From Daucus carota subsp. sativus (Eukaryota > Streptophyta > Magnoliopsida > Apiales > Apiaceae): a stretch of DNA of 64,000 nt. The notes beneath the pieces are model-generated. The model was not told the origin of the DNA and searched no databases. It saw nothing but the letters and a program-made list of their open reading frames with translations. The translations under genes were made by a program, and so were the position numbers. Positions 47,719 through 60,100 of this stretch are shown piece after piece. The stretch is from NCBI RefSeq assembly GCF_001625215.2, contig NC_030385.2:46835598-46899597 (forward strand). The letters run 5' to 3'. Positions within the stretch are counted from its first letter, which is position 1. Each line of letters begins with the position of its first letter.

Positions 47719-48273
47719 CTCCCTCCGTCCCAATATACATGTCCTTTGTGGAAAAAAAATTTGTCCCAAATTACTTGTCCTTTTCTTCTTTCAATGCAAA
47801 ATTTAATGACAATTTTTCAAAATTTTGTTTATAATTGTTATTTCCAAGATTTGACTTTCTAAAATTAGTACTTTCTCCATTCCTTTTTAAGTGTCATTTT
47901 TTGACTGGGTTTAAATTCCAAATTAAGTGTCACATTTATATTTTCAAGACAATTATTTATGTTCTCAATACAAATGTATATTCCTTTTACCTCAATACCC
48001 TTACCTTTGAAACTCTCATTAAAATTTATTCATGGTAGTTTGATGGACAAAATTAGAAAATAAAACTTACATTAATGACAATATAACCAAATAATTGCAC
48101 ATCTTAATAGTTGTGCCGAGTCAAAAAATGACACTTAAAATGGAATGGAGGGAGTATCTATTCTCTCTTTCCAATGCATTAAATGAGGTATTTTGTTGAA
48201 ATTGTTATCCAACTAACTTTTTCCTTGATATGTGTTTTTTTTAAAAGAGACATGTAAATGGGGACGGAGGGAG
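47719..48273. mobile_element. Middle Stowaway MITE of a triple nest
   Basis: It starts CTCCCTCCGTCCCAATATAC and ends with the inverse of CTCCCTCCGTCCCCATTTAC, flanked by TA (47717-47718 and 48274-48275). It is inserted into the outer element and itself holds the inner one. ACATGTCC/GACATGT near both ends are paired. Confidence 0.88.
47871..48154. mobile_element. Inner Stowaway MITE of a triple nest
   Basis: This 284-base element starts CTTTCTCCATTCCTTTTTAA and ends with the inverse of CTCCCTCCATTCCATTTTAA. The ends go on matching through GTGTCATTTTTTGACT, an inverted repeat of more than 35 bases. TA lies on both sides (47869-47870 and 48155-48156). Confidence 0.9.
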
Positions 48274-48592
48274 TAAAATTTATACTATTTCCAATATAGT
48301 ATATTACATACAATCAACAACTCCTCATAAATATATTTAGAAATTATAAATGTATAGTGTAATTTGAAGTGAGACAATGTCCAATACACAATAATTAATG
48401 AGATGCGTAATTAATATGTATGAAAACTAAGCTGATTGGTTGTGGAAAGATGATGATAAAAACTTTATATTAATTGTTTCTTAATATGTGTGAAAATTGC
48501 AAAGTGGACACTTAAAATAGGATAGAGGGAGTATATCATATTTATAATCGGCCGCCCGTCTTGAATATCAAGGGGTACATGACATTTTACTC

Positions 48593-49132
48593 CTAGTAAT
48601 GTTGAATAGTAACATTACAGCGAGAGACAACATGGGACTTGCTAACACGAAACGACTCGAAGGTGGCGTATCCCCTAGCAGACCGAAATTGTCCGGTCCC
48701 ACCGACCACGGCCACCTCTCTGGGGTTCTCATACTGATGATCAGCTCCTTGTATCTGCAACGTACTTCCCTTGTACTCCTTCCCGGTGAAAACAATCGAT
48801 AGCAATAGTGTTAGACTAGTTCCATCTTGAGCCGATGTCAGAAACATACCTTGACCCCTGCCAATTTCAGCTGTCTTCCTATCGAATCCTTCTGTCATTG
48901 CTGCATCAGTAGCAAAGGCAGTTCCATATTTCCCGTATGTCCAGTCTTGTCCGGGGATTCCAGCGATGGCTACTGAAGTGGCCTTGGGACCTGACGGTCG
49001 ATTCTGGAAAAAAACTGTAAATGAGGTTTCTCTGAGGGTACCTAGTTTGGCATGTGATAATGTCATGAAAATGGCTAACAGAGATAACAATAAGGATAGT
49101 CTGGTGCTGCAGATCAGTACTGCTTTCGTCAT
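48593..49132 (-). CDS. Dirigent protein
   Basis: Intronless, 179 aa. Residues 1-28 are a signal peptide ending LSHA. The dirigent domain follows as an eight-stranded barrel type sequence: FTVFFQNRPSGPKATSVAIA, GTAFATDAAMTEGFD, EIGRGQGMFLTSAQDG, LLLSIVFTGKEYKGSTLQIQ and the signature VVGGTGQFRSARGYATFESF. NVT near the C terminus is a possible N-glycosylation site. Dirigent proteins act in the cell wall and steer stereo-selective coupling of monolignol radicals into lignans or related products; which coupling this one directs cannot be told. A TATA box and short leader fit the start chosen. The triple MITE nest lies just past its stop codon. Confidence 0.95.
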   Translation of the reverse strand: MTKAVLICSTRLSLLLSLLAIFMTLSHAKLGTLRETSFTVFFQNRPSGPKATSVAIAGIPGQDWTYGKYGTAFATDAAMTEGFDRKTAEIGRGQGMFLTSAQDGTSLTLLLSIVFTGKEYKGSTLQIQGADHQYENPREVAVVGGTGQFRSARGYATFESFRVSKSHVVSRCNVTIQHY

Positions 49133-49238
49133 TGATGGTTCGGTAGTATTTAGTAACCAAGATGAGATGAAGGGAACAGGAGAGGAGAAACAGATGTGAA
49201 GGATTGAGTTGTGTGATACTGAGATATAACATGAGAGC

Positions 49239-49250
49239 TATTTATAAAAC
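49239..49250 (-). promoter_or_regulatory. TATA box of the dirigent gene
   Basis: TTTTATAAATAG on the minus strand, about 107 bases upstream of the start codon, in the expected orientation and spacing. Confidence 0.7.
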
Positions 49251-49259
49251 TAGAGAGTC

Positions 49260-50374
49260 GAATTGTCAAAATGATGGGCCATTTATCAAATAAACTAATA
49301 CAGGTAGGGTATAGAAGTAGAGCATATGAGTCAAGAGATAAGAATGAAAATTGAGTAAATGAAGTTTTGTATGCTAAATTCTTGCTTTACGCCTTAAATC
49401 ACAGACCTGGAACCGATTTCACAACAGTGAGGGAAAATGATAAAATTAATAAAGAAATACTCGCATAACAGAAGTGGAGTATAGAAAACAGGTGAATCAT
49501 GATGAACTATTTGCAAAAACTCTCGTCCAGAAACTCACAGGATCACAGGTCGAATTCTCACTATTTCTCAAATACTTTAAACTCTATGTACCAAAAAAAT
49601 ATACTGCAATTAAAGCATGAGTTGGAAATTTGCAGGAGACTGTCATTAAAACAAACACTAGCTAGCTAGTAAAACTCCATACTAAAACACTAATAGAAGG
49701 AAGGTGAAGAATATGCTCCTGCAAGATCCAGAATTATTGTCTGGATTGTCACGGATTATGTTGAGCTGCCAACTTTGAATCGTGTGTATATTATAAACAA
49801 GAGGTGTGAATGAAGAGAGTTGGTAACTTGGTATATGGTTATCTATTGCTATGGCTGCTATTTATATATGAAAAAACGTGTTTCTAGAGCACCAATCCAT
49901 ATCTTGTTTGTCTATTAGTTTCTGACTTTACTAAAAAAAAATCCTGCACAGCAAAGTGTAATATAATTGAATTTTTGTTCAATAAAAGATGGTCAGAAGT
50001 TATGTGAACCTTGCAATCAACAAACGACTCATATCGACAAACTGAATAAGGTCAGAAGTTAAATGAACCTTGCAAACAACAAATGACTCGTATCGAAAAA
50101 AACAGAATAAGCACACCAAAAAATTTCTAAAGATTGACAATATAATGCTGATCATGTAATAATACTCAAGTCCATAAACTGGTATATATCACTTGAAAAT
50201 TGACAAACTAAGAGAAAATTGATGCTTCCTGTACTACATTCTTTTTACTAGAAGACAGATCCTTACTGTAAAACTAGTAATGTATCTTTAATCTGAGTAA
50301 CATGCACCGCAGACCACAGATTTTAAAATTTTAAAAAGGGAACTTGACTTTTTGTGACCAGGTATTACTTACCC
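49260..50374. other. Gap upstream of the dirigent gene
   Basis: Noncoding DNA. A second TATATAAATAG on the minus strand near 49865-49875 resembles the dirigent promoter's TATA context but no ORF follows it, so it may be a relic promoter or belong to an unseen RNA. Confidence 0.35.
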
Positions 50375-53156
50375 TTACATGTTCTTCTTGTCTTCGGAAT
50401 GCGATAAACTTTTATCTATAGACTGCAGCTGGTCTCGAAAGTTTTTATTTTCTTCCTGCAAGCGTGAAAGTTCTTGGGTGTATCCTTCGGACTGACTTTT
50501 AAGGGCCACGAAATTGCTTTGAGCAGATTTTACCTCATTGTCTTTTGACTCACATTCAGATTCTAGCTCCTTGATCTTTGTCCTCAAATTAGAGACCTCG
50601 TCACCCAAGTCTTTTAGTTCCTCCGCGCCACCATTTTTGCTATCCTCGAAACTATGACTCTGTTTCTTTGCCGTTTCCATGGCCTTTCTAAGCAGGCGAA
50701 GTTCCCTGATATAATGGTGCAGTTTATCTATCATGAAAGATAAAAACAGCGAGAATCCTGCATAAATGGAAAATTCTAGATTAATAAGGGAAAGCCTCCT
50801 ACGTCTTTTCCTGGTAAAAATTGCAGATATTTCTCTTGAAATGGTATGTTGTACACTTGTCCTCAAGTTTTGGAATTTGACAAATGAACAATTAATACTA
50901 TATTGTAAATTAGAAATTCATTCCAACATCATGCTAATTGTAAAATTATTGTTAACAGGACATTGACTGATTATCAGTGCACAGAGGTTACCCGGCAATA
51001 TTTGAACAGGAAAAATAACACACAAGTTAAGGAATATTTTATTAGCAGTTTAAAACCCCTGAGTTTTCATGTTTAAGCTACAAGAATATCCTAATTAATG
51101 CTACATCATCATCAGTCCAGAATTCCCATCTCGAAAATCCATATTTAGCGGTTCAGACAGTATCCAGTCACAGTTGACATAATGGCTGTAAGCAAAATAT
51201 ATCTACATGTTATCCTGATAAGAAGTTTAAAGTCAGTACTAGGTCATTTGCAGATAACGTGGTGTGAGAATATATTTTTTCAAGTCACCCAGAAAAATTA
51301 GCTGTAGTAATATGCTCACCTAGCATAGGTGCTTAACATTGCAAAGGATCCAGCTCCTTTAGTAATAAGAGAAATTAGCTGTAGTACTATGCTCAGGTTT
51401 TTTTTATGCCCATCAAAAGCTTTTCTTTTCAGAGAACAATACATGAAAGCATTTTAAATTTAAAATTTAGACATGGACAACAACTCTCCATCACAGAGGT
51501 TACAAACAGATTGAACAATGTTTAGTATTTAAATATTGCAAGTATACTACTAAAGTAAACTTTTAATCAATGCTCTTGCAGATTAGGAGTCCTCGGCTTT
51601 ATGAACAAAGGATAAAGGGCCTTGACAGCGAAGAAAGGCATAGCGCCTGAGACGCCAATCCAGGTGTCTGTTGTTGTACTACTATTCTACTACACACACC
51701 TGGGAAGCAAGAACTCTTGGGTCACCCAACTAATTCCCGTATCCCCATGCACCCCCATCTCGGATACTAGTATTCTCTAGGATACTCAGATACTCACAAA
51801 TCTCAACTAATTTTTCCGCACAATCTGTACTACTCCCTCCATTTTTGAATATTTGCCTTCAGATACTCACATACTCAGATATTTAAGAAAGGAGGAAGGT
51901 ATAAGAATAATTAAACTGACTTCAGTTCTTGTGTTTTAAATGCTTACATCATGCATTTGATTCAATTGGCATATAGTTATTAGCTTCGTTAGTCAATTTT
52001 ATCTTCATAAGATCAAATATATATTTCTGTATCAACCGACAACCTGAATCCCCACATAATTTTGTTTGTCGGATCAATGTATCCTTGCAATTCTCCTTGC
52101 CTCTTAGACACACACAGTTTCTTCCCATATCAAAGTGAGAATTTTAGTTCATCACATTGTAGTCACCTTCGATCATCAAACTACTAGTGCAACAGGTACC
52201 AACACATTCACAAAAAATCCATAAAGGTAACGCTCAATCACTTTTTCCCCTTTATAGTTTTGTGTTTATCTCTCATTACTACTTTCTACAAGTCACACTC
52301 GAGGAGACTAATTTTAGCATGATAACATGTTCGGCACTTTTCTCAAGTATTCAACAATAAAGCCTGAACATGAGTCTACTTTCTCTTTTACGTTCATATA
52401 TCCTTAAAATTTGAAACAAAGATTCTAAAGAAACCTTTATACTTATAAGCATCCGATACTACGTAATACATACCATCCCTATTCAAATAGTAGTTTCAAC
52501 AAAATCATAGGCTAGCATCAAACGATTACTGCTATCCCGGTAATACTTTAAGTAATTTATTCCAACCATTATCTAATGAGCACAAAGTTGGCCCTACAGA
52601 ATACTTAATCCTAACAAATCACACAATTATGAACATATCAAGTAATTACTCTCCATGTCAAATTCGATAATCAGCAACGAAAACATAAACACATACCAAA
52701 CTAATTACACATAAAAGAGAGCGCAATGAGATATTCCAACCCGTAAGGGCTTATCTCTTGTCGTCCCACATTCTGAGTTCAATTCTCGATCGCCCCAAAA
52801 TTTGTCAGAACATATGCTCATTTTGTAAGGCCTATAAGTCTAATCATTCAAAAAATTTAAATATACAAGATTGTGTTACCCATGAGAGAAGCCTGGAGCA
52901 TGTAGTCAGCCAAGAGTATCTGATCAGTAGTATTATGTGATTCAATCGGACGGCTCTGAATGTCCCGGACAGCATAAACATTGTACATCATGATCACGAA
53001 CACGGTGGCAGCAACAGATTTGACAACAAGTGGGGCCCGACCACGCTTAGCCCGATCGAAAGCCATGATAAGAAGCTTTCTGAGTGGTGTTTTGAATAGA
53101 AGTAACAAAATCGCAGCCATTTCAGACAACATTAAAATGAACAGCAACTGAATCAT
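50375..53156 (-). CDS. BAP31-like endoplasmic reticulum membrane protein
   Basis: Two exons: 52880-53156 and 50375-50757, joined across a 2.1-kb intron (phase 1). They give 660 bases, 219 aa, the usual plant size. The protein has three membrane segments (residues about 1-23, 47-63, 90-105) and then a long charged coiled coil (ELKDLGDEVSNLRTKIKELE, VKSAQSNFVALKSQSEGYTQ). It ends DKKNM, so KK lies at -4 and -3, the dilysine signal for retrieval to the ER. Family proteins help export and quality control of membrane proteins at the ER; plant roles are little known. The intron has only noncoding DNA, with an unexplained GC-richer patch near 51580-51720. Confidence 0.92.
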
Positions 53157-54191
53157 CTTTCCTTCTCTCTTTTTTTTCTTTGCAGATCTTTTAGGATTTC
53201 AAGAGTTTTTTTCTACTTTGTTTTGAAGAAGGATCTTGTGAAATATTATTACACTTTATAAAATCTATTGCAATCTAAATTGTAACTATGAATCTTCCTC
53301 TTCTTGGGTTAATTAAAACTCGTCGAAGATCATTCTCTAATCTCCCTTCTCCACCAAATTTATTAGAGTAAATTATATAAATGATGATAAGCAGGTATTA
53401 TTACCAATTTCTTTTAAAAATCTGAACATTTTTTGTAATTGATGTATTACGATATAATACAGTGACGAATTACATATTTCATAAAAAAGTATAGATATTC
53501 GTTGATATATCCAACGAAAGGCATTAACATATTTGATGATATTATGAATTAATATGCAATAAATTTAATAAATAATCAGACCTATATTTTGGTTGCCAAA
53601 ATTCGTGGATTTTTATTGTCTGAAATTAATTTAATTAGAAAATTTAGAAATTTATACTCCGAAAATAATTTAAAAAATACCTTTTCAGAAAATCACCAGA
53701 AAAAAAACTTATATTATATCTTTAATTTGAATATATGGTATCTCCATGCTCCGTGAAATTGGTACAGGACACCGTGCATAAAAAGATACAGTAGAGCTCA
53801 GAGAAAAGATATCAAATTTGGAAATAAAAGTGATATTCACTTTATCAAAAAAAAAAAAAAAGAAGAAGTGATATTCACTCTTTTCTCCTCCAAGACGAAA
53901 CATACGAGGCAACAAGGCAAGATATACCAGGATTATGCTCGAAGATCATATTTATACAGTAAAAGCACAACACCCCATTGAGGCTAATCTTTAAAATCTT
54001 AGGTGTTACATACAGGATAAGAGAAAATTTTGAGGATATACAAGCTCATATTTTAAGTAGCTACATTTCTCCTGGTATCTACCAGAAAGAGATACTCCCG
54101 ACTTCTCGTTCAATTGTATACCTTTGGGACGGAGGGAGTAGGTAACACTTGTATTATCACAACACTAGAATTCATATGTAACTTCAACATT
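53157..54191. other. Gap between BAP31-like and RAD16-like genes
   Basis: AT-rich noncoding DNA with a tiny LINE-tail insertion (53842-53865). A lone Stowaway-like end GGGACGGAGGGAGTA lies at about 54126-54140 without a credible partner. Confidence 0.45.
53842..53865 (+). mobile_element. LINE insertion reduced to its tail
   Basis: Only TTATC plus an A-rich run (24 bases) separates two perfect copies of AAGTGATATTCACT (53828-53841 and 53866-53879). TTATC-poly(A) is the same ending as the insert at 35628-36156. This fits a target-primed insertion truncated almost completely at its 5' side. Confidence 0.75.
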
Positions 54192-57100
54192 TTATATTAC
54201 TAACAGGAATCTAATGTCAGCCTCTGTTAACCTTCCCACGTCCTCGCCTGCGCCACCAACACTAGTCCTGTAAAAAGGCAGGACAATGATCAGATAATTT
54301 AGATTGAGGGTTATTAACATTAGGTGTGTGGCTAGTAGATACCCTTTATATACTGATTCGTTTCTCTCTTGCAACTTCAAAATTCTTTCTTCGATTGTAT
54401 CTTCTATTACAAACTTCACAACCCTGCAAATTTTCACAAGAGATTTAGGAGACGAGTTACAAATTAGATTACTAGAAGTGTGATGTATGCAACTGTAAAG
54501 CGGCACTCGCCTTATAGGTTTATACTGCCCTATTCTATGAACTCTGTCTTGCGCCTGTTGTTCAATAGCTGGATTCGACCATGGGTCCATCATGAATACC
54601 TGCATGAGTCGAAGAAGAACACACACCAAGTCTTTCAGTAGGATCAAAGCCGAAATCAAAAAAAAAAAAAAGAAAGAAGCTTCTGTATGGCTGCATTTCA
54701 GGTTTTTAGCAATATAATATTCTCTTACATGTGATGCCACTGTGAGATTAAGCGCAACCCCTCCTGCTTTTAAGCTCATGAGAAATAGTCTGCAATTTGG
54801 ATCCTCGTTAAATTTTTTGATAGCGGTATCTTTTGCCTTCATAGACATAGATCCATCCAACTGAACACACTGAATTCCGGACTGCAAAACATTTCAACGC
54901 CAAACAATATTCGTTTTAGTGTAGAAGCAGATATCAAAAACTACTTCTTGTAAAATCATCACGGACCTTCTGCAGGGTATAGCGAATCAAGTCCAGGAAT
55001 GATGTAAATTGGCTGAAAACAATTCCTTTTGCTGATCCATCCCTCTCAAACATAAATCTAATTTCTTCCCTCTATGTAATAAAATGAAGATCAATGTTAG
55101 TCAAAGCACTACTAATAATTTAAGAAACAGGCGCTAGGGTAATCTGAAGCTCAAATAGACTTCAAGGGTGTGTTTTACATTGCTTTAGGAAGTAGCAATT
55201 AATTATATAAATTAAGTTCAGATAAGCAAGATTATACTGCACCCTAAGTAAATTTGAATAGTTTAGCAGTTCCCTAATCATTTCATCAAATAGCCCACAA
55301 AAGATGGCCACCTAACAGTAGAAACACATTGTAGACATTAATAAAGCGCAAAAGTTCTAAAAGGATAATTAACAATTTACCAAAGCATCGATTTTTGTAC
55401 TAGTCTGGAAGTCATCAAGCCGAATTCTGTTGATAATACTTGAGGGCTTAAAACCTTTAATAGTCGTTTTAGTATCCTTGTCTTCTTGCTCTTCTTCTGT
55501 ACCTAAGTCTATAGTAAGCGGTTTCTTGCATGTAGGGCACAAGACTTGTCCCGCACTAGTAGAGAAAAGATCCCAACAATATGAGCAGAAGCTGTGTTTG
55601 CATGCGCTAACCTGGAATAATTATTACATAAGCTTTAATAATGTGGATGAGTAGAATCATATATAATTTGACAGAAATACAACTAAGTATTATTTCTTCA
55701 TCATATCTTGATTCTCTGGTAAGTTTCACATCTGAAGTATCTTTAAATTGAAGAGCTAGAAGACTTTCAAGATTCTCTTTATATTATGGCCAAGGAGAAT
55801 AAACACATTATACAAGAAAATGAAATTCAGAAAACAATGTAATATGCACTCACCAGAGGATCTTCTGCTAATTCGTGACACAGTCCACATAAGACTTCAT
55901 TGTTGTTTCGGCTTTTAGAGTATATCACGAGGTAGGGATGATCCAAAGCCTTTTTTATATAATCAGAAAGAATAGTTAGAGTTAAAAGAAGGCTAAAAAG
56001 ATCTCTTAATCAATTGAGCAGATGTGTATCACCAAGGAAATTCACAAAAGGTCACAGTTAAAAGTGACTAATATACAATAATAGTATGGTTAGATTTGAA
56101 AGAAGGCTAAAAATATCTCATAATCAATTGAGCAGATGCGCATCTCCAAGGTACTTCACATAAGAGCACAGCTATGAGTGACTATACATAAAGTAACAAA
56201 CAATTAAACATTATGAATTTATCATCAATACACTAGATGACATGGAGGGGGGTTCGAAATAATTTTAGTCCATATTATCACCCACCCTCAAATGAATAAT
56301 TAAATAGAAACCAAAAACAGGTGCTTATACATACTCATAATTCGGTGTGGATCATCAGGTGAGTATCTCAAGTGACCGAAAAGCACAAGAACCTAACGGT
56401 GAACTATGTGGTCATACTTTACTATATATTCCACGATCATGATCCCACTACTAGAAAAATTGGCTTAGACATCGGTGAATAGCCACTGTCTATTAAAATA
56501 CTGCTACGATTTTAAACAATTGCATCATTTAAGCAAATATTTATTTTATATACGTTCAGTTTTTTCCATATAGTTGTCTTTAATTAAGTAGTTTCCTTTT
56601 ATATATATAACAAAAATGCTATAATAAGTACCTAAAACTCAAAGTAATTGGTTATTGCAATCTACAGAGAAACTTGTATAATTTAAAGATGCTTGTAGAT
56701 TGTAAGTAAATCCTGGTCACCTGTCGCAAACGTGTGAGGAGACCAAAGATATTGCCATAGTTATTCATAACAGTTCCTTCTGTGACATATCTGCACATGA
56801 GAAAAGCTAATTACGTAACAATATGGACAAAGAAGTTAGCATGATGCAAAGATCTATGTGACTCTGGTCATTCTCAGCAATCATTTTAAGCATGGATTTA
56901 AGCACTAGATACCATGCAAAATTATTTAAAACGAAGAACTTCAAGACACAGCTTATCAATATGTTAGGTGAATTATACCACACAGAACATAAAGGTCGTC
57001 CTATTTCTATGTTTATATATTGTTATTGAGGCAATAATTTCCTACTCCTTTTGAGTTATGTCATAGAAAATAAGTAGCAGAACATTTAAAAAGGTATAGA

Positions 57101-60100
57101 ATAAATCGTATCTGATATATACTATAGCTAGGCAAACTTACTCAAAATGCCACCATAATAATATCCACTTTAACTGAACAAGATGATTAAATGCTTTAAT
57201 CTGGCAAACCCAATTTTAACAAATCATCTAGACCAAAGTGCCTGTTTTTTCTTGAAAATGAGCCCTAGAATTTGGAAGTTCAAATGTAATTAAGGGTCCC
57301 TATTTGGCTTCAGTTTATTCTGCTTTAAAGTATTTTCCCAAAGCATACTTAGCTCAGTTACCATCTTCAGTAATATAATATATCACAGTTTGAGCAAATT
57401 TATCAATTCCAAAGTACCAGTCCATGTGTAATTACATCTATAAAAGTGACACAATGCATTGTCCAAATGACATCTATGGACTATGGTAGTATGACAATAA
57501 CCAATCAAACTAGAACTAACACCCAGGTAGAATTGAAAGACGTAAAGAGCCCAATAGACGTATATATAATGAATATATAAATTTATTTTTTTAAAAAAGG
57601 TCCAGCAATTAATGATCTCTAAGCAAACACCTTAAACCAAATGAGAATGAATTAGTTGACTCACGTGTTAAATTGTGCCTGACTTTCATTGTACAATGAG
57701 GTGTAATAATCTTCTTCCTTGATATCCAATGATTCCCGTCTTAAAAAGATCTGACAAAAGAATATATTGTATAACATACTGAAGCAGATATGCAAATCTT
57801 AGTGCACTGCAGCATAAGAAAGTATTGAAGCTACCGTTTTAGGAGGAAGTGCTAGATCATCACATCTACCCTTCTTAGTACGCCTAAGGAGTATTCCTTT
57901 CAAAATTTTGTGTTTGAGCAATATCATGGCACCTCTGCGAGACCCAGTATGTCCTTGTGATTTTATTGGTGTGGCAATATACTTCACAGCCAATATCACA
58001 TGAAATTTGCATGAAAACTTTTCAGTACGTACTCAAATTAAAAAGCATATGAGAAACCTAAGCTTTTGTGACTTACTTTATTCCACCAGCAAAAGTGTCT
58101 TGTATTTGCATGAGTGCAGTGCAAACAATATTCACTTTCAAAACTGCAAGATAATTAATGACATACAAGATATTAGATAACAAACAGTTTATTGTGTGTA
58201 AAGCACACTAGAGCAAGATGATTTATTTGTTTTTTGATCAAGAACATCATGGTCATACACCTGATGATTGACAGAGGATTTCTTACTTATTTTTCGTGCC
58301 ATCATTAGAACATTAGAGCAGTCAAAATATAAATAGAAAAACACATGCAATATACACAACAATTTAGTTCCACTGAGATTTTGCCTACCCTATAAAAATC
58401 AAGGCGGGCTAAACACCTACCGATTTTTTTTGCTGCTTGCTTCGCCTAGACAATGCGCACAAATATTTTCCACACCCCGTGAAACGGTGAACAAACATGT
58501 CATTATTTTCAAGTCCATTAGCCTAGTTATTAAAAGCTTGCAAAGAAAGCAAATAAGTGTGGAACATTGCAAAGCAAGCCTTCATCGCACATTCAGGTGA
58601 AGCAACACAACAGCCCACATTTTTTTAAACCTTAGTAGATTTTGAAAAAGAAATCTAAAAGAGTTATAGGGGTAGTCATCAAAACCATATTTAGCAATCT
58701 TAAGACCCCCAAATATATTTAGGCGGCCTCAATAAAACTTTAACCACATCTAAAGAAAAAACATACTTCCTCCCCATTTTTTGTCACTTTGACTTCTGCA
58801 AACATTTAAAGAAAAGCAAAGAAGATAGTTGCACATAGTATTAATATCAAAAATCTGTTTCTGTAAAAATGTTTATTAGTTTATTCCAAACAATAAAATT
58901 TTGAAAGATATTTCTGTGCTACTTTTTTTTTTCAGCCTTAAAGTATGTGAGAAGTCATTGTGACTGGGAAAGAGTTGGATACATCCTCATATGTAACACC
59001 AACAAAGAAAACCATGCCCTTTCTAGATTATCATCTAGAAGGCGCTTACTTGGGGTGGAGATCCATGAGACAGAATTTGAAGGTGTTGAGGAGCATGACA
59101 ATAATCTTGATAAAAAATTTGGAAACTTTGGTGAAGAAGATGATTAATTTAACACAAAAAAGGAACACACTTTAGTCGCTAGTTTATCTCTTCTATTATC
59201 AAAAATACACATTCTATCTTGACTCTTATGACTGTTTTTTATTAATTTAGTAATACTATGTTCATCAATCTTGCCATGTTGTGGCATATAAGTAGGTATA
59301 TATCAACTTTTTATGTATAATTTGAAGCGCATTGCGCAAATGCATTGGGAAAACGCATTGCGCTTATGCTCATGGATACCTTTGCACTTGGTGCGTGTTT
59401 CACATTTAATAACTATGAGTGCAATCATGATTAGAGAAAGCAACATATTTTGGACAAACCAGATGCAACATTGGCAGCTGAACTGGACATTAAGACATGA
59501 CGGACTAAAGATTCTAGCATACTAAAGAACATATCTTGCAATTTCCGAAATTAACAGATCTGTCAAGAGACTGTCAATCATATTGACTTTGTTGAGCTGT
59601 GAATTCAGAGGCAAGTTCATTAATTAACAAAAAAAATATGGACGGTGGTGTACTGGTGTTCAAGTACATTAACTTATATTTCGGGAAAGATAATTTAATC
59701 ATGAACAATACCTAGGATCAAGTTCTGTGCAATCACAGTCCCTACAAAAGTAGTTAGAATAAGGACCAATCTGGAGGAAACGGATCTGTGCCAAAGAAAC
59801 CAGAAAATAAATTACATATCAACAACGACAGTATAAATTTTATACCATATAAGATAACTCATTTACATATATCTTACCAGAGTGTAAAGTTCTCCAACGC
59901 GATTTTGAATAGGAGTGCCACTTAAAGCCCATTTATAGGGAGATTCCAGGGAAAGAACGGCTTTTGTGGTGTAACCATGTCGATCTTTGATATAATGAGC
60001 CTGTAACAAAAAATAGAATCCATCCAGTAAATTTAGGTATTAATGTTTAAGTCAAACACTAAAAGGCGCCTAAAAGAGCTGTAGAATTTGTTTTGACTCT

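Larger units (their letters stand above)
47639..48531. mobile_element. Outer Stowaway MITE of a triple nest
   Basis: It opens CTCCCTCCATCCCATTTTAA and closes with the inverse of CTCCCTCTATCCTATTTTAA, with TA on both sides (47637-47638 and 48532-48533). It spans 893 bases only because it holds two further elements; its own sequence is about 340 bases. It ends 61 bases before the dirigent stop codon. Confidence 0.85.

Noticed and set aside
51836-51900. CTCCCTCCATTTTTGAATATT, a Stowaway-like end in the BAP31 intron
   Set aside because: No inverted partner with a TA duplication was found, so at most it is a remnant.
54655-54675. A-run in the RAD16-like gene as another LINE tail
   Set aside because: No flanking target duplication is visible, so it is a plain poly(A) tract.
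55180-55320. Possible extra exon in RAD16-like intron 11 (reads GTGGCCATCTTTTGTGGG on the minus strand)
   Set aside because: Joining exon 11 directly to AGGGAAGAAATTAGA gives the conserved family sequence; the extra segment is not conserved in the family as I know it.
58947-59525. ORFs of 60-70 codons on the plus strand in a RAD16-like intron
   Set aside because: They lie in intron 5 of the opposite-strand gene and have no recognisable content.
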